DNA of 11,854 nucleotides, taken from Methanobacteriota archaeon. Lineage in GTDB: Archaea; Thermoplasmatota; E2; DHVEG-1. The notes under the pieces were generated by a model. The model made no database searches. It had not been told where the DNA came from and saw nothing but the letters and a program-made list of their open reading frames with translations. The DNA is taken from assembly GCA_026394435.1 (NCBI GenBank), contig JAPKYG010000103.1:1-11854 (forward strand), given 5' to 3'. This document shows positions 1-6,594 of the stretch, one piece after another. The position numbers were made by a program, and so were the translations under genes. How positions within the stretch are numbered: position 1 is the first letter of the stretch; every line of letters begins with the position of its first letter.

Positions 1-537
1 CGTAAAACTCCCGTATGTCCCGACTTCTTCGCCTGAGAAGGCGATGAACTTGATGGTGTGATTGAACTGATACTGGCTGAGGGCATGCGCAATCGCAAGG
101 ACCGCTGCGGTTCCGGATCCGTCATCATCAGCACCTGGTGCACCAGCAACGGTATCAAAATGGCCACACAGAATATATTCTGCTGTACTATTCAGATCAG
201 TTCCATGTAATGTTGCAACAACATCTTTACTGCGAAAACCGCCATAGCGCCACTCATGACACTCGACGTCAAGTCCCATCTGTTGAAATGCGTCGTAAAT
301 ATATTCTGCAGCAAGGCTGCAATTTATCGACCCGGTATATCGAGGTCCAAATTTCATTAACTCATGATGATACTCAAATAATAATGACTCATTGATTTGG
401 TTGATCATGTCTATGATACTTGCGTCATCGGACGAAAGTGATGTCACCTTTGGTTCCGAATCTCGTGCTGGTACTGTGACACATGATGAAACAAGAAGTA
501 CAGCAATGGAGAGCAAAACGAAGAGGTCCTTTCGCAT
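1..537 (-). CDS. M28 family zinc aminopeptidase, secreted or lipid-anchored, N-terminal 179 residues (cut by window edge)
   Basis: The reading frame is open from ATG at 537 down to base 1, so the C-terminus lies outside the window. Residues 1-19 are a signal peptide ending LLVSSC; Cys19 could be a lipobox cysteine, so the protein is exported and perhaps lipid-anchored. The M28 co-catalytic zinc signatures are clear: GHFDT (His126, Asp128), GADDDGSG (135-142) with the bridging aspartate, and FSGEEVGTYGS with Glu170/Glu171 as catalytic base and metal ligand. The later Asp and His ligands are beyond the edge. M28 enzymes release N-terminal amino acids from peptides, which suits a role downstream of the C25 endopeptidases encoded just upstream on the same strand. 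It has its own TATA box at 571-579, giving a leader of roughly 12 bases; AAGGA lies 7 bases before the ATG. Family assignment is confident; exact substrate is unknown. Confidence 0.93.
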   Translation of the reverse strand, partial: MRKDLFVLLSIAVLLVSSCVTVPARDSEPKVTSLSSDDASIIDMINQINESLLFEYHHELMKFGPRYTGSINCSLAAEYIYDAFQQMGLDVECHEWRYGGFRSKDVVATLHGTDLNSTAEYILCGHFDTVAGAPGADDDGSGTAAVLAIAHALSQYQFNHTIKFIAFSGEEVGTYGSFT

Positions 538-570
538 GAGCTATTCCTTACTGAGATGATTCCCCCGTTA

Positions 571-579
571 ATATATAAA
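571..579 (-). promoter_or_regulatory. TATA box of the M28 peptidase gene
   Basis: On the minus strand this reads TTTATATAT, centred about 38 bases before the ATG at 537. With the usual archaeal TATA-to-start distance of about 26 bases, transcription would begin near 549. It sits just beyond the T-run that probably ends the C25 transcript. Confidence 0.6.
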
Positions 580-599
580 CATTTCTTTATAAAATATAT

Positions 600-605
600 A
601 AAAAA
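600..605 (-). terminator. T-run terminator after the C25 pair
   Basis: Six T residues on the minus strand begin 7 bases past the TAA of the downstream C25 gene. Archaeal termination commonly uses such T-runs without a required hairpin. Its position between the C25 stop and the M28 promoter supports separate transcripts. Confidence 0.4.
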
Positions 606-611
606 GAGGTA

Positions 612-2498
612 TTAGGAGGGATATCCTCCCATTAGTAGACTTGGATCACCAAGGAGCGCCCACTCCTGGACGATCTTACAGTCTACAAGATCATCCATGG
701 GTGGATGCTCATTCATGTAATAGATGAGATCTGTCCCATGAGTCTCCCCGAGGTTCTCTTTTCCATCGTGATATGCCTTAAAGAATAACCATTCCAGGTG
801 TCGTCCCCTTTCTGTTAACGTATCTTGTCCGGGTTCTCCATATCCAAGGCCGGTATTTGCGATGACCGCGATAGCGCCACCTTTGGTTTGACTTGCCATG
901 GCCCATGCCCAACAACGGGGAATCCATTCGCTGTACCAAAATTCCCCTAAGGAGGTCTTCCATTCGAAGTAACCTAAACCGTCCTCTAACACTCCTTTAA
1001 TAATATTCATTAAACTTGTGTTAAATTGCGCGTTATGGCAACCACCGACGATCACGATAGGCTGTTTTTTTCCATTTACGAGTTGTGACATATGTTTGAC
1101 TTTTAATCCATTAATCCAGGCGCTTTCATTTTTTGGTGGATGGGTGGACCATGACGCTGGATTCCCATGACCCGAAAAATGCACAAATCCGCAGCCTTTA
1201 TTAATCTCAGCAATCACCGAGTCTGGGCCAGTAAAGCGACCATTGGATGTCCATAGCATTGAGGCATCAAACCCAAGACCTTGTAATTGTTGAAACGATG
1301 CATTGGTCGCGAGTTCACCTTCATAATAGGGATCATTGGGGGCAGGATAGGTATCACCAGCGACGCCAACAAATTCCTTGAACCATTCAGTACCATACGT
1401 TGTTGTTTCATAGGTGATGATTTTATCAACCATAGTTTTTACCTGAGAGGTACTCGTACAAGGCAGACGACCGACGTAGACTTCAGGGTACATGTCAAGG
1501 ATGTCTTTTTTCGTATGAGTCCATTCCGCAAAGATATTGTTATTGTTCGAATCCCAGCTAGAGAAGTTACCATTGCTATCATACAAGTCAGCGAAATACA
1601 GATCAGTAAGATACGAGCCTTCTCCATCATCATTTAACAGAGAGTATCGAACCGGTATCCACCATTCTTCTTGCATGATTCCGCCGTTTCTTCCCCCGAC
1701 TAAGAGTACATATTTGGTGCCCCATTGGTCAAATGAGTTCTTGATGAAATACTTCATTTCTTCTGCGCAATCTCGTCCTTCCGCGGTGAAGAAGACGCTG
1801 TCGCAGATATCATCACGGGTTACTAACTTGGTTGTCATACCTTTGCTAATCTTATGTGTGACAAGTGGCTGTAAGGCTTCAGAGAAAGCCTCAGGGGCGA
1901 TAATTACCAGTTCGTATTGATCAGAGGATGTTGTTGGTTTTGCGTCTGGCAGCGTATACATAATACTTATCTTTGCGTTCTGGGCATAGCGGAGAGTGTT
2001 GCCAGATGGAAGATATTGAACAGGATACAAATGAACCGCAAGATACGTCACTAGGTTATCACCGTCTCGTCCCGCAGCGATATGATAACTATATGATTCT
2101 TCTGGGTAGATTTTGAAGGATGTTGATTGATGAGATACTAGGTTTGATCCCTCAGTGTTGTCTGCGATTGGTTGGGGAGCAAGCTTTAGTGGTTTTGATA
2201 TGGTTTTTTCTTGAATCTCTAAGTAACTGACAACAACATCCGTAATTTTGGTTAGGAACGGGAACGTATACACGCGAGTCACGACCGGTAATGCATAACC
2301 ACCTGGCGTCGTCAGATACGAGGTTGCTTCAGAAAGACCAACATTGGTATAGTCGTTTTCCTCAAGAAGTTGAACCGACGAAAACGAGAGTGTATCTTTT
2401 TTTTCTAAAATTTTTTGGTCTGTGAACGAAGATGTGGCAGCTCCACTTCCACTTATTATTAAAACTACTACGATTACGATGGCAAGGTTTTTATTCAT
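612..2498 (-). CDS. Secreted C25 (gingipain-like) cysteine peptidase, paralogue 2
   Basis: This 628-residue protein belongs to MEROPS family C25, caspase-fold cysteine endopeptidases related to gingipains. Residues 1 to about 22 form a signal peptide (MNKNLAIVIVVVLIISGSGA). Residues about 30-190 resemble the C25 propeptide region, and the catalytic region starts near 195 (YELVIIAPEAFSEALQPLV). The catalytic dyad is visible: His444 in FSGHGNP and Cys487 in VGGCHNAQFNTS. The protein ends LLGDPSLLMGGYPS. No C-terminal membrane span or sorting tail is visible, so it is probably released or held by partners. The start lies 38 bases after the stop of its paralogue and has AGGGGA about 6 bases upstream, consistent with co-transcription; a weak TATA-like TTTATAC near 2525 could give an extra start. 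Arg/Lys specificity cannot be inferred. Confidence 0.92.
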   Translation of the reverse strand: MNKNLAIVIVVVLIISGSGAATSSFTDQKILEKKDTLSFSSVQLLEENDYTNVGLSEATSYLTTPGGYALPVVTRVYTFPFLTKITDVVVSYLEIQEKTISKPLKLAPQPIADNTEGSNLVSHQSTSFKIYPEESYSYHIAAGRDGDNLVTYLAVHLYPVQYLPSGNTLRYAQNAKISIMYTLPDAKPTTSSDQYELVIIAPEAFSEALQPLVTHKISKGMTTKLVTRDDICDSVFFTAEGRDCAEEMKYFIKNSFDQWGTKYVLLVGGRNGGIMQEEWWIPVRYSLLNDDGEGSYLTDLYFADLYDSNGNFSSWDSNNNNIFAEWTHTKKDILDMYPEVYVGRLPCTSTSQVKTMVDKIITYETTTYGTEWFKEFVGVAGDTYPAPNDPYYEGELATNASFQQLQGLGFDASMLWTSNGRFTGPDSVIAEINKGCGFVHFSGHGNPASWSTHPPKNESAWINGLKVKHMSQLVNGKKQPIVIVGGCHNAQFNTSLMNIIKGVLEDGLGYFEWKTSLGEFWYSEWIPRCWAWAMASQTKGGAIAVIANTGLGYGEPGQDTLTERGRHLEWLFFKAYHDGKENLGETHGTDLIYYMNEHPPMDDLVDCKIVQEWALLGDPSLLMGGYPS

Positions 2499-2536
2499 AT
2501 GCTATCCCCTATTTTTTTTATGTATAAATTTTGCAT

Positions 2537-4444
2537 CTACGAATATCCTCCAATTTGCAGACTGGGGTCACCGAGAAGAACAAACTCTTGTAAGGTCTTA
2601 CAGTCAAGTTTCTCCAGCATTGGTGGATACGCGTTGAGATAATCTATAAGTGCTTGGGTGTGCGCCTGGCCAAGGATTGTCATATTATTTACACCATAAT
2701 TTTTGAAGAACTGCGTATTCGTATATCCTGAGAAGAATTGGCAGCAATCTGGGATTCCATCATCGTTATAGTCTCCCTCTGCAAACCAGTCAAGTCCGGT
2801 GTATGCCATGGTCGCAATACTTCCACCGTTCTTTACACTGATGAGTTTCCATGCCCAACACTCGGGAATCCACTCGTTGTACCAAAACCTTCCCAACGAA
2901 TTCTTATATGCAAAATATTTTAAACCGTCTTGTAAAATACCTTTGATAATATTCAAGTAACTAGTGTTGAACTGACCGTTATGACAGCCACCGCATACGG
3001 TGACCGGGAGTTGTGCACCATTTTTCAGATTTGGCATGTCATCCACATTCAATCCACTGATCCAGGCACTCTCATTGTTCGGTGGGTGCGTAGACCAGCC
3101 CTTTGGGTTGCCGTGTCCATCGAAAAATAAAAATCCACAGCCCGCACTGATTCCATCGATAACATCTTGAGGGCCGGTGAAGTTTCCATTGGACGTCCAG
3201 AGACGGACACCGTCAAATCCTGTCATATATTCTAATGCGAGTTTGTTTTCCTCTTCACCTTCGTAGTAGGGGTCTCCTTGGATAGGTGCGGAGTCTCCAC
3301 CGACAACCACCATTTTTTTGAACCACTCTTGTCCCGCGGTTGTGGTTTCATAGGTGATAATCTTGTTTACCAATGTGTTAACTTCATCGACGTTTTTACA
3401 TGCTAGTCGACCAATAGAGAGTTCCGGGTACATATCGATGATATCTTTCCCATTCGAGTTCCATTCTGCGAAGATGCCGTTGTTATTAGAATCCCAACTA
3501 CTAAAGTTCCCACCTGCATCATACAGGTCTACGAAGTAGAGGTCAGAAAGGTAGCCACCTTCGTAGTTTGCACCATCGTCTAGATTAGTGTACCGAACCG
3601 GGACCCACCATTTTTCTTGCATCACTCCACCGGATCTCCCCCCGACGAGCAGCACGTAGTCTGTCCCCCATTGGTCATAGGCGTCTTTTATGAAATATTT
3701 CATTTTTTCCGCGCAATCTCTTCCTTGTGGTGTGGTATTCCCATTGCATATGTCTTCTTTCGTGACAAGTTTCGTTGTGATTCCTTTACTGATCTTATAG
3801 TCAACCAGTGGTTGCAGTGCGTTGGTAAAGTCTTTGGGTGCGATAATGAGAAGTTGATATAGATCAGCCTTTTTTGGTGTTATTGTTGTTGGTACGTCGT
3901 ATGAAATGGAGATGGATGCGGTGTTGCGGTACAGGATGGTATTGTCCTCTGGTCTGTATTGAACCGAGAAGCTTCGGACCGTTAAGAACAGGACATGTTC
4001 TCCGTTTGAGACGCCTGCTCCGAGATGATAATCAAAGAGTGTCTCCGGGTAAATATTTCCCATTGGCTGATCGTTTTCAGGGGCAGTGATGAGTTTCCCT
4101 GCGACTGCGGTCATTGGTGCTGGTGATACTTGAATGTTCATTCCCAGGTGATATTCTTGTGGGTCTGAGAACGAAACGTCAACAGAATGTATCTTGGTTC
4201 CGAACGGGAAGGTATACGTGGTCACTTCAGCGGGCAGCAACGGCATATTGGTTTTCCGCAGCCATGCGTTTGTATTTTCAACAGAGATGAATGCGTACCC
4301 ATCGGTGTTTTGGATAACCGGGTGTGAAAAAGAGATGGTTTCTGTTTGAATCAAAGAGTGTTGTGTTGTGTGTGAGACGGCAGCAGCTCCAAGTCCACTG
4401 AGGACCATTATTCCAACTATTAATATTGGTACTATTCTCTTCAT
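2537..4444 (-). CDS. Secreted C25 (gingipain-like) cysteine peptidase, paralogue 1
   Basis: This 635-residue protein is a close paralogue of the next gene downstream. It has a signal peptide (MKRIVPILIVGIMVLSGLGA), a propeptide-like region, and a catalytic region from about 196 (YQLLIIAPKDFTNALQPLV). Catalytic His444 lies in FDGHGNP and Cys487 in CGGCHNGQFNTS, at the same residue numbers as in the paralogue, indicating tandem duplication. It differs near 551-575, where a short insertion carries a D-x-N-x-D-G-x-x-D loop (residues 558-566), a calcium-binding-type motif absent from the other copy, followed by a Cys-Cys pair. No C-terminal anchor is seen. The ATG at 4444 has a strong SD (GAAGGGGA, 6-base spacer) and a TATA box at 4496-4507. 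It is the first gene of the two-gene peptidase unit. It is expected to cut extracellular protein; specificity is unknown. Confidence 0.93.
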   Translation of the reverse strand: MKRIVPILIVGIMVLSGLGAAAVSHTTQHSLIQTETISFSHPVIQNTDGYAFISVENTNAWLRKTNMPLLPAEVTTYTFPFGTKIHSVDVSFSDPQEYHLGMNIQVSPAPMTAVAGKLITAPENDQPMGNIYPETLFDYHLGAGVSNGEHVLFLTVRSFSVQYRPEDNTILYRNTASISISYDVPTTITPKKADLYQLLIIAPKDFTNALQPLVDYKISKGITTKLVTKEDICNGNTTPQGRDCAEKMKYFIKDAYDQWGTDYVLLVGGRSGGVMQEKWWVPVRYTNLDDGANYEGGYLSDLYFVDLYDAGGNFSSWDSNNNGIFAEWNSNGKDIIDMYPELSIGRLACKNVDEVNTLVNKIITYETTTAGQEWFKKMVVVGGDSAPIQGDPYYEGEEENKLALEYMTGFDGVRLWTSNGNFTGPQDVIDGISAGCGFLFFDGHGNPKGWSTHPPNNESAWISGLNVDDMPNLKNGAQLPVTVCGGCHNGQFNTSYLNIIKGILQDGLKYFAYKNSLGRFWYNEWIPECWAWKLISVKNGGSIATMAYTGLDWFAEGDYNDDGIPDCCQFFSGYTNTQFFKNYGVNNMTILGQAHTQALIDYLNAYPPMLEKLDCKTLQEFVLLGDPSLQIGGYS

Positions 4445-4495
4445 ATTATTTCCCCTTCGTTTTGTGTTACCTACAGTAATCCAAATGATGATTCT

Positions 4496-4507
4496 TTTTA
4501 TATATAT
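4496..4507 (-). promoter_or_regulatory. TATA box of the C25 peptidase pair
   Basis: The minus strand reads ATATATATAAAA, centred about 57 bases before the ATG at 4444. A start near 4475 would give a leader of about 30 bases that includes the GAAGGGGA ribosome-binding site at 4451-4458. Confidence 0.6.
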
Positions 4508-4545
4508 TCCCGCATATTCTTAATTATATAATTCTCTATTTAAAT

Positions 4546-4881
4546 CTATCTCATATGATGGTTTAGGAGAAAAGAGAATGGATGAGTAGAAACAACATGA
4601 TCGAAACCCATGGAAAAAAAATTCCATTGGAGAGATAATTGCTCGACCGGAGTAACCAGTTGGATTGATATAATCCCATAATCCGCATGATTTTCTATAT
4701 TCCATATTTTGATTGAACCGGTAAACGTCGCTTGTTCATCGGTGGCATCAACATAGACATATACCGTCACCGGCTCTCGCTAGGGAAGATTCATTCCATC
4801 GTTTGATTCCAACACCCAGTTGCTTTCCCATTCTGGTGTTTCTGCTCTTTTATTAAATGAGATTTTTTCGCTCTGTTCTCC
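4546..4881 (-). pseudogene. Decayed 3' end of a probable beta-rich surface-protein gene
   Basis: One minus-strand frame reads as plausible protein across an in-frame TAG at 4780-4782. Before the stop it reads EWESNWVLESNDGMNLP; after it, REPVTVYVYVDATDEQATF, then TGSIKIWNIENHADYGIISI. The alternating hydrophobic, Thr/Val-rich pattern suggests beta strands of an extracellular domain. The later part (4546-4770) could be read as a 74-codon ORF from GTG, but no ribosome-binding site precedes it. The continuity through the stop favours a broken gene whose 5' part has been lost; the neighbouring plus-strand gene's promoter begins 28 bases beyond its upstream end. I do not recognise the family. An unusual short gene or a chance frame remain possible. 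Confidence 0.35.
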
Positions 4882-4908
4882 TATAAGCAAAAAATGTGAC
4901 GTTCCATA

Positions 4909-4916
4909 ATGTTTAT
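4909..4916 (+). promoter_or_regulatory. TATA box of the 187-residue hypothetical gene
   Basis: GTTTATAT is centred about 31 bases before ATG 4944, predicting a transcript start close to the start codon. It lies downstream of the alternative upstream ATG at 4896, so it decides in favour of 4944. Confidence 0.5.
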
Positions 4917-4943
4917 ATCCTAAAACGCATAATAATAACGAAG

Positions 4944-5507
4944 ATGACAAAGCAGAACAACCGAAAAAAAGAACTAGATTCTGAGAGAACCGAATGGCGA
5001 AAAACCCATCGGACACTCAACGGTAGAATCATCCTGTACCCAGACAAACCACCTGAACATATTAATGCGAGAGGCAGCAAGGTATATAACTGGTTCTGGA
5101 GAAAAATCCTCCGTGAAACCAAACCGCAGGAGATCCCTGCCATTGTTTCTGTCTTGCAAGATGCCATTAAAGCAGAGAAAGAACCAAGAAAGATACAAGT
5201 GTTGCGAACCATGATCGGGATGGCAGAGGACGCGTACCAATTCAAGCAACTCGAAGACATCAAGGACTGTGACACTGAACTGCAATTAGAAAAAAAATCA
5301 GTCTATAATTCAGAAGACGGGGTAATCTATCGGAATGGAACCATCTATACCACTGATTATAACGAAGACGAAAGTGAAATTTTCCTTCGAGATATCGAAG
5401 GTATTATTATTGATGTTCTCTCATCTGAAGATAAGGCAGCAAAACCCCTACAAAAAACGGTACGGAACAACGTGTATAAAGATTGGAACTATATGGAGAA
5501 AATCTAA
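4944..5507 (+). CDS. Hypothetical soluble protein, 187 residues
   Basis: I do not recognise this protein. The frame is open from 4896, but a TATA box at 4909-4916 lies inside that extension, so the internal ATG at 4944 (MTKQNNRKKELDSERTEWRK) is the better start; the transcript would be almost leaderless. The N-terminal ~35 residues are highly charged and Lys/Arg-rich. The middle (about 40-115) is predicted largely helical, with an aromatic patch (KVYNWFWRK) and runs of charged and hydrophobic residues (IPAIVSVLQDAIKAEKEP). The C-terminal third is acidic (TTDYNEDESEIF). There is no signal peptide or membrane span. It stands alone between a decayed gene and T-rich terminator sequence. Its composition would fit an intracellular nucleic-acid- or protein-binding factor, but nothing visible proves a function. 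Confidence 0.7.
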   Translation: MTKQNNRKKELDSERTEWRKTHRTLNGRIILYPDKPPEHINARGSKVYNWFWRKILRETKPQEIPAIVSVLQDAIKAEKEPRKIQVLRTMIGMAEDAYQFKQLEDIKDCDTELQLEKKSVYNSEDGVIYRNGTIYTTDYNEDESEIFLRDIEGIIIDVLSSEDKAAKPLQKTVRNNVYKDWNYMEKI

Positions 5508-5538
5508 ATCCGCCAACATATAATATAACGAGGATAAG

Positions 5539-5577
5539 TTTTTTGGAATTTTTTTCATAACCTGTATATTCTTTTTT
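5539..5577 (+). terminator. Clustered T-run terminator
   Basis: Three T-runs (5539-5544, 5549-5555, 5572-5577) begin about 30 bases after the stop of the 187-residue gene. Repeated T-runs of this kind are typical archaeal termination sites. Confidence 0.5.
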
Positions 5578-5672
5578 GTGCTGTACTTTTTCTACAAATT
5601 TTTACTAAGAAGTATCCAATCATCCAAATACAATATGAAACAAAAAGATTCTGAGTTTCTCTTTCTATTTCA

Positions 5673-5700
5673 CAGATGTTCGACAATTGCCGAACATTTG
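5673..5700. promoter_or_regulatory. 28-bp palindrome, probable operator
   Basis: Twelve of fourteen base pairs match in this inverted repeat: outer arms CAgATGTTCG and CGAACATtTG around an ACAATTGC core whose centre CAATTG is itself palindromic. It ends 8 bases upstream of the TATA box at 5709-5717, the place where a dimeric regulator would act on transcription-factor B/TATA binding. It has no T-run and lies upstream of the promoter, so it is unlikely to be a terminator hairpin. The regulator is not identifiable from the window. Confidence 0.5.
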
Positions 5701-5708
5701 GTAGAAAA

Positions 5709-5717
5709 CTATAAAAG
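5709..5717 (+). promoter_or_regulatory. TATA box of the small membrane protein gene
   Basis: CTATAAAAG lies about 49 bases before ATG 5762. A transcript start near 5739 would include the GGTGAAGTAGGAG ribosome-binding region. Confidence 0.5.
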
Positions 5718-5761
5718 AGTTTAAAAAATATTCTCCGGCCAGGTGAAGTAGGAGAAAGGGG

Positions 5762-5869
5762 ATGATGAAACTCGTGATAACCGAGAAATGGGATCAGACA
5801 TTGTTTTATTTGGCGACACTATCAATTGTGTTTATTGTTGGTTGTGTCGTTCGGATCATCGCTGGATAA
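5762..5869 (+). CDS. Small single-span membrane protein, 35 residues
   Basis: This short frame starts ATGATG. AGGAG lies 7 bases before the first ATG, so the first is preferred. The product starts MMKLVITEKWDQTLF and continues YLATLSIVFIVGCVVRIIAG. Residues about 14-34 form one hydrophobic span, with a short charged N-terminal part and a single Arg near the end. No family is recognisable at this size. Support comes from the ordered set of signals around it: palindrome 5673-5700, TATA box 5709-5717, strong SD, and a T-rich tract just after the stop. Small membrane proteins of this type often modulate a transporter or sensor partner, but no partner is evident here. A chance ORF cannot be excluded without conservation data. 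Confidence 0.5.
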   Translation: MMKLVITEKWDQTLFYLATLSIVFIVGCVVRIIAG

Positions 5870-5875
5870 ACAAGC

Positions 5876-5900
5876 GTTTTTTCCCTATTATTTCTTTTTC
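5876..5900 (+). terminator. T-rich terminator after the small membrane protein
   Basis: A T-run at 5877-5882 and a further pyrimidine-rich stretch to 5900 begin about 7 bases after the TAA at 5867-5869. No strong hairpin is needed for archaeal termination at such a tract. Confidence 0.4.
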
Positions 5901-5930
5901 TTAGGTATAATGATTGTGATAACGAGTAGG

Positions 5931-6009
5931 GTAGTTGAAATGGGGAAGAGAGGGGAGGTGATGAGAATTTGTATTCGGGAAAAAAGGGTTTTCTCCCCCA
6001 TATAACTAC
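5931..6009 (+). ncRNA. Candidate structured RNA: long interrupted hairpin with an SD in the loop
   Basis: The segment folds as nested helices: GTAGTT (5931-5936) with AACTAC (6004-6009), ATGGGG (5940-5945) with CCCCAT (5996-6001), and GAGA (5948-5951) with TCTC (5992-5995), separated only by small internal loops. The loop holds GGAGGTGAT, a full match to the usual 16S anti-SD region. GGGGAG (5952-5957) can instead pair with CTCCCC (5993-5998), so two folds compete. A TATA-like GGTATAATG at 5904-5912 would place a start near 5931, and a T-run at 6049-6053 could end the RNA. Tiny frames follow the SD (14 codons from ATG 5961, 20 codons from TTG 5969). It could be an sRNA, a leader-peptide switch, or a chance fold. 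Confidence 0.3.
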
Positions 6010-6057
6010 TCTAAGTTCAAACAGGGAATAAAATCTATTATATAAATCTTTTTATAC

Positions 6058-6064
6058 AAAAAAA
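6058..6064 (-). terminator. T-run terminator after the RNase III gene
   Basis: Seven T residues on the minus strand start 30 bases beyond the RNase III stop codon. The stretch between (6065-6093) is AT-rich and holds no coding continuation. Confidence 0.45.
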
Positions 6065-6093
6065 TTAATTAATAATAACTGGAGAAAAAATAT

Positions 6094-6555
6094 TCAGAAC
6101 TTGAACTTTTTAGTGTAGATTTTCTCAAAAATAAAGCTCTGCACCGTATCTAAATCCGAATCCAGGTATATCGCAGCAATCAATGCTTCCAAGGCATTCG
6201 CAAGGTTCGTACGGTTCTTTGCCCCTTCTTGTTTGAGTTCTCCTTTCCCTAACATCAAAAACAAACCGATATTTAACCGTATCGCAACATCAGCAAGTAC
6301 GTTGTTGTTGACACCAATAGCACGTCTGCGTGTCAACTCTCCTTCAGAAAAATATTCATTGCTTTGATAGAGTTGTTTAGCGATAATAAAATTCAGAATA
6401 CTATCTCCAAGGAATTCTAATCGTTCATTATATTCCAGGGGCGTCTGTGCCTCAAACGCGTATGTCTTATGTGTAAGCGCTGTTGTTAATAGCTGCTTGT
6501 TTGTAAACGTATACCCAAGTTGTTCTTCTAACGATTCAAGGTTACTTTTTTTCAT
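6094..6555 (-). CDS. rnc: Short RNase III (endoribonuclease domain only)
   Basis: This is a ribonuclease III catalytic domain, which cuts double-stranded RNA as a dimer using Mg2+. The signature NERLEFLGDSIL supplies the first acidic cluster (equivalents of E. coli Glu38, Glu41, Asp45), and NLANALEALIAAIYLD supplies the final catalytic Glu. The position equivalent to E. coli Asp114 is Asn. The protein stops at 153 residues, right after the nuclease domain; the roughly 70-residue dsRNA-binding domain of classical RNase III is absent, and no remnant follows the stop. Two ATGs exist, 6561 and 6555. GAAGAGG directly abuts the first but is 6 bases from the second, so 6555 is preferred; 6561 would add two residues. 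It lies 33-39 bases after the radical SAM gene, so co-transcription is likely, although GATATATTA near 6587-6595 could be a separate promoter. Confidence 0.88.
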   Translation of the reverse strand: MKKSNLESLEEQLGYTFTNKQLLTTALTHKTYAFEAQTPLEYNERLEFLGDSILNFIIAKQLYQSNEYFSEGELTRRRAIGVNNNVLADVAIRLNIGLFLMLGKGELKQEGAKNRTNLANALEALIAAIYLDSDLDTVQSFIFEKIYTKKFKF

Positions 6556-6594
6556 GGTCATCCTCTTCGAATATCGTAGCTCTCCATTAATATA

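Noticed and set aside
138..395. 85-codon plus-strand open frame
   Set aside because: It is antisense to the M28 peptidase, which carries all expected zinc and catalytic motifs up to the window edge.
4896..4943. Upstream start of the 187-residue gene
   Set aside because: The TATA box at 4909-4916 lies inside this extension, so a transcript from it could not include ATG 4896.
4913..5275. 120-codon minus-strand open frame
   Set aside because: It is antisense to the 187-residue plus-strand gene, which has a well-placed TATA box and more protein-like composition; the minus frame has no promoter or SD.
5961..6005. 14-codon ORF starting in the SD-like GGAGGTGATG
   Set aside because: The ATG overlaps the SD and leaves no spacer, so I did not list it as a gene; it is mentioned only with the RNA hairpin.
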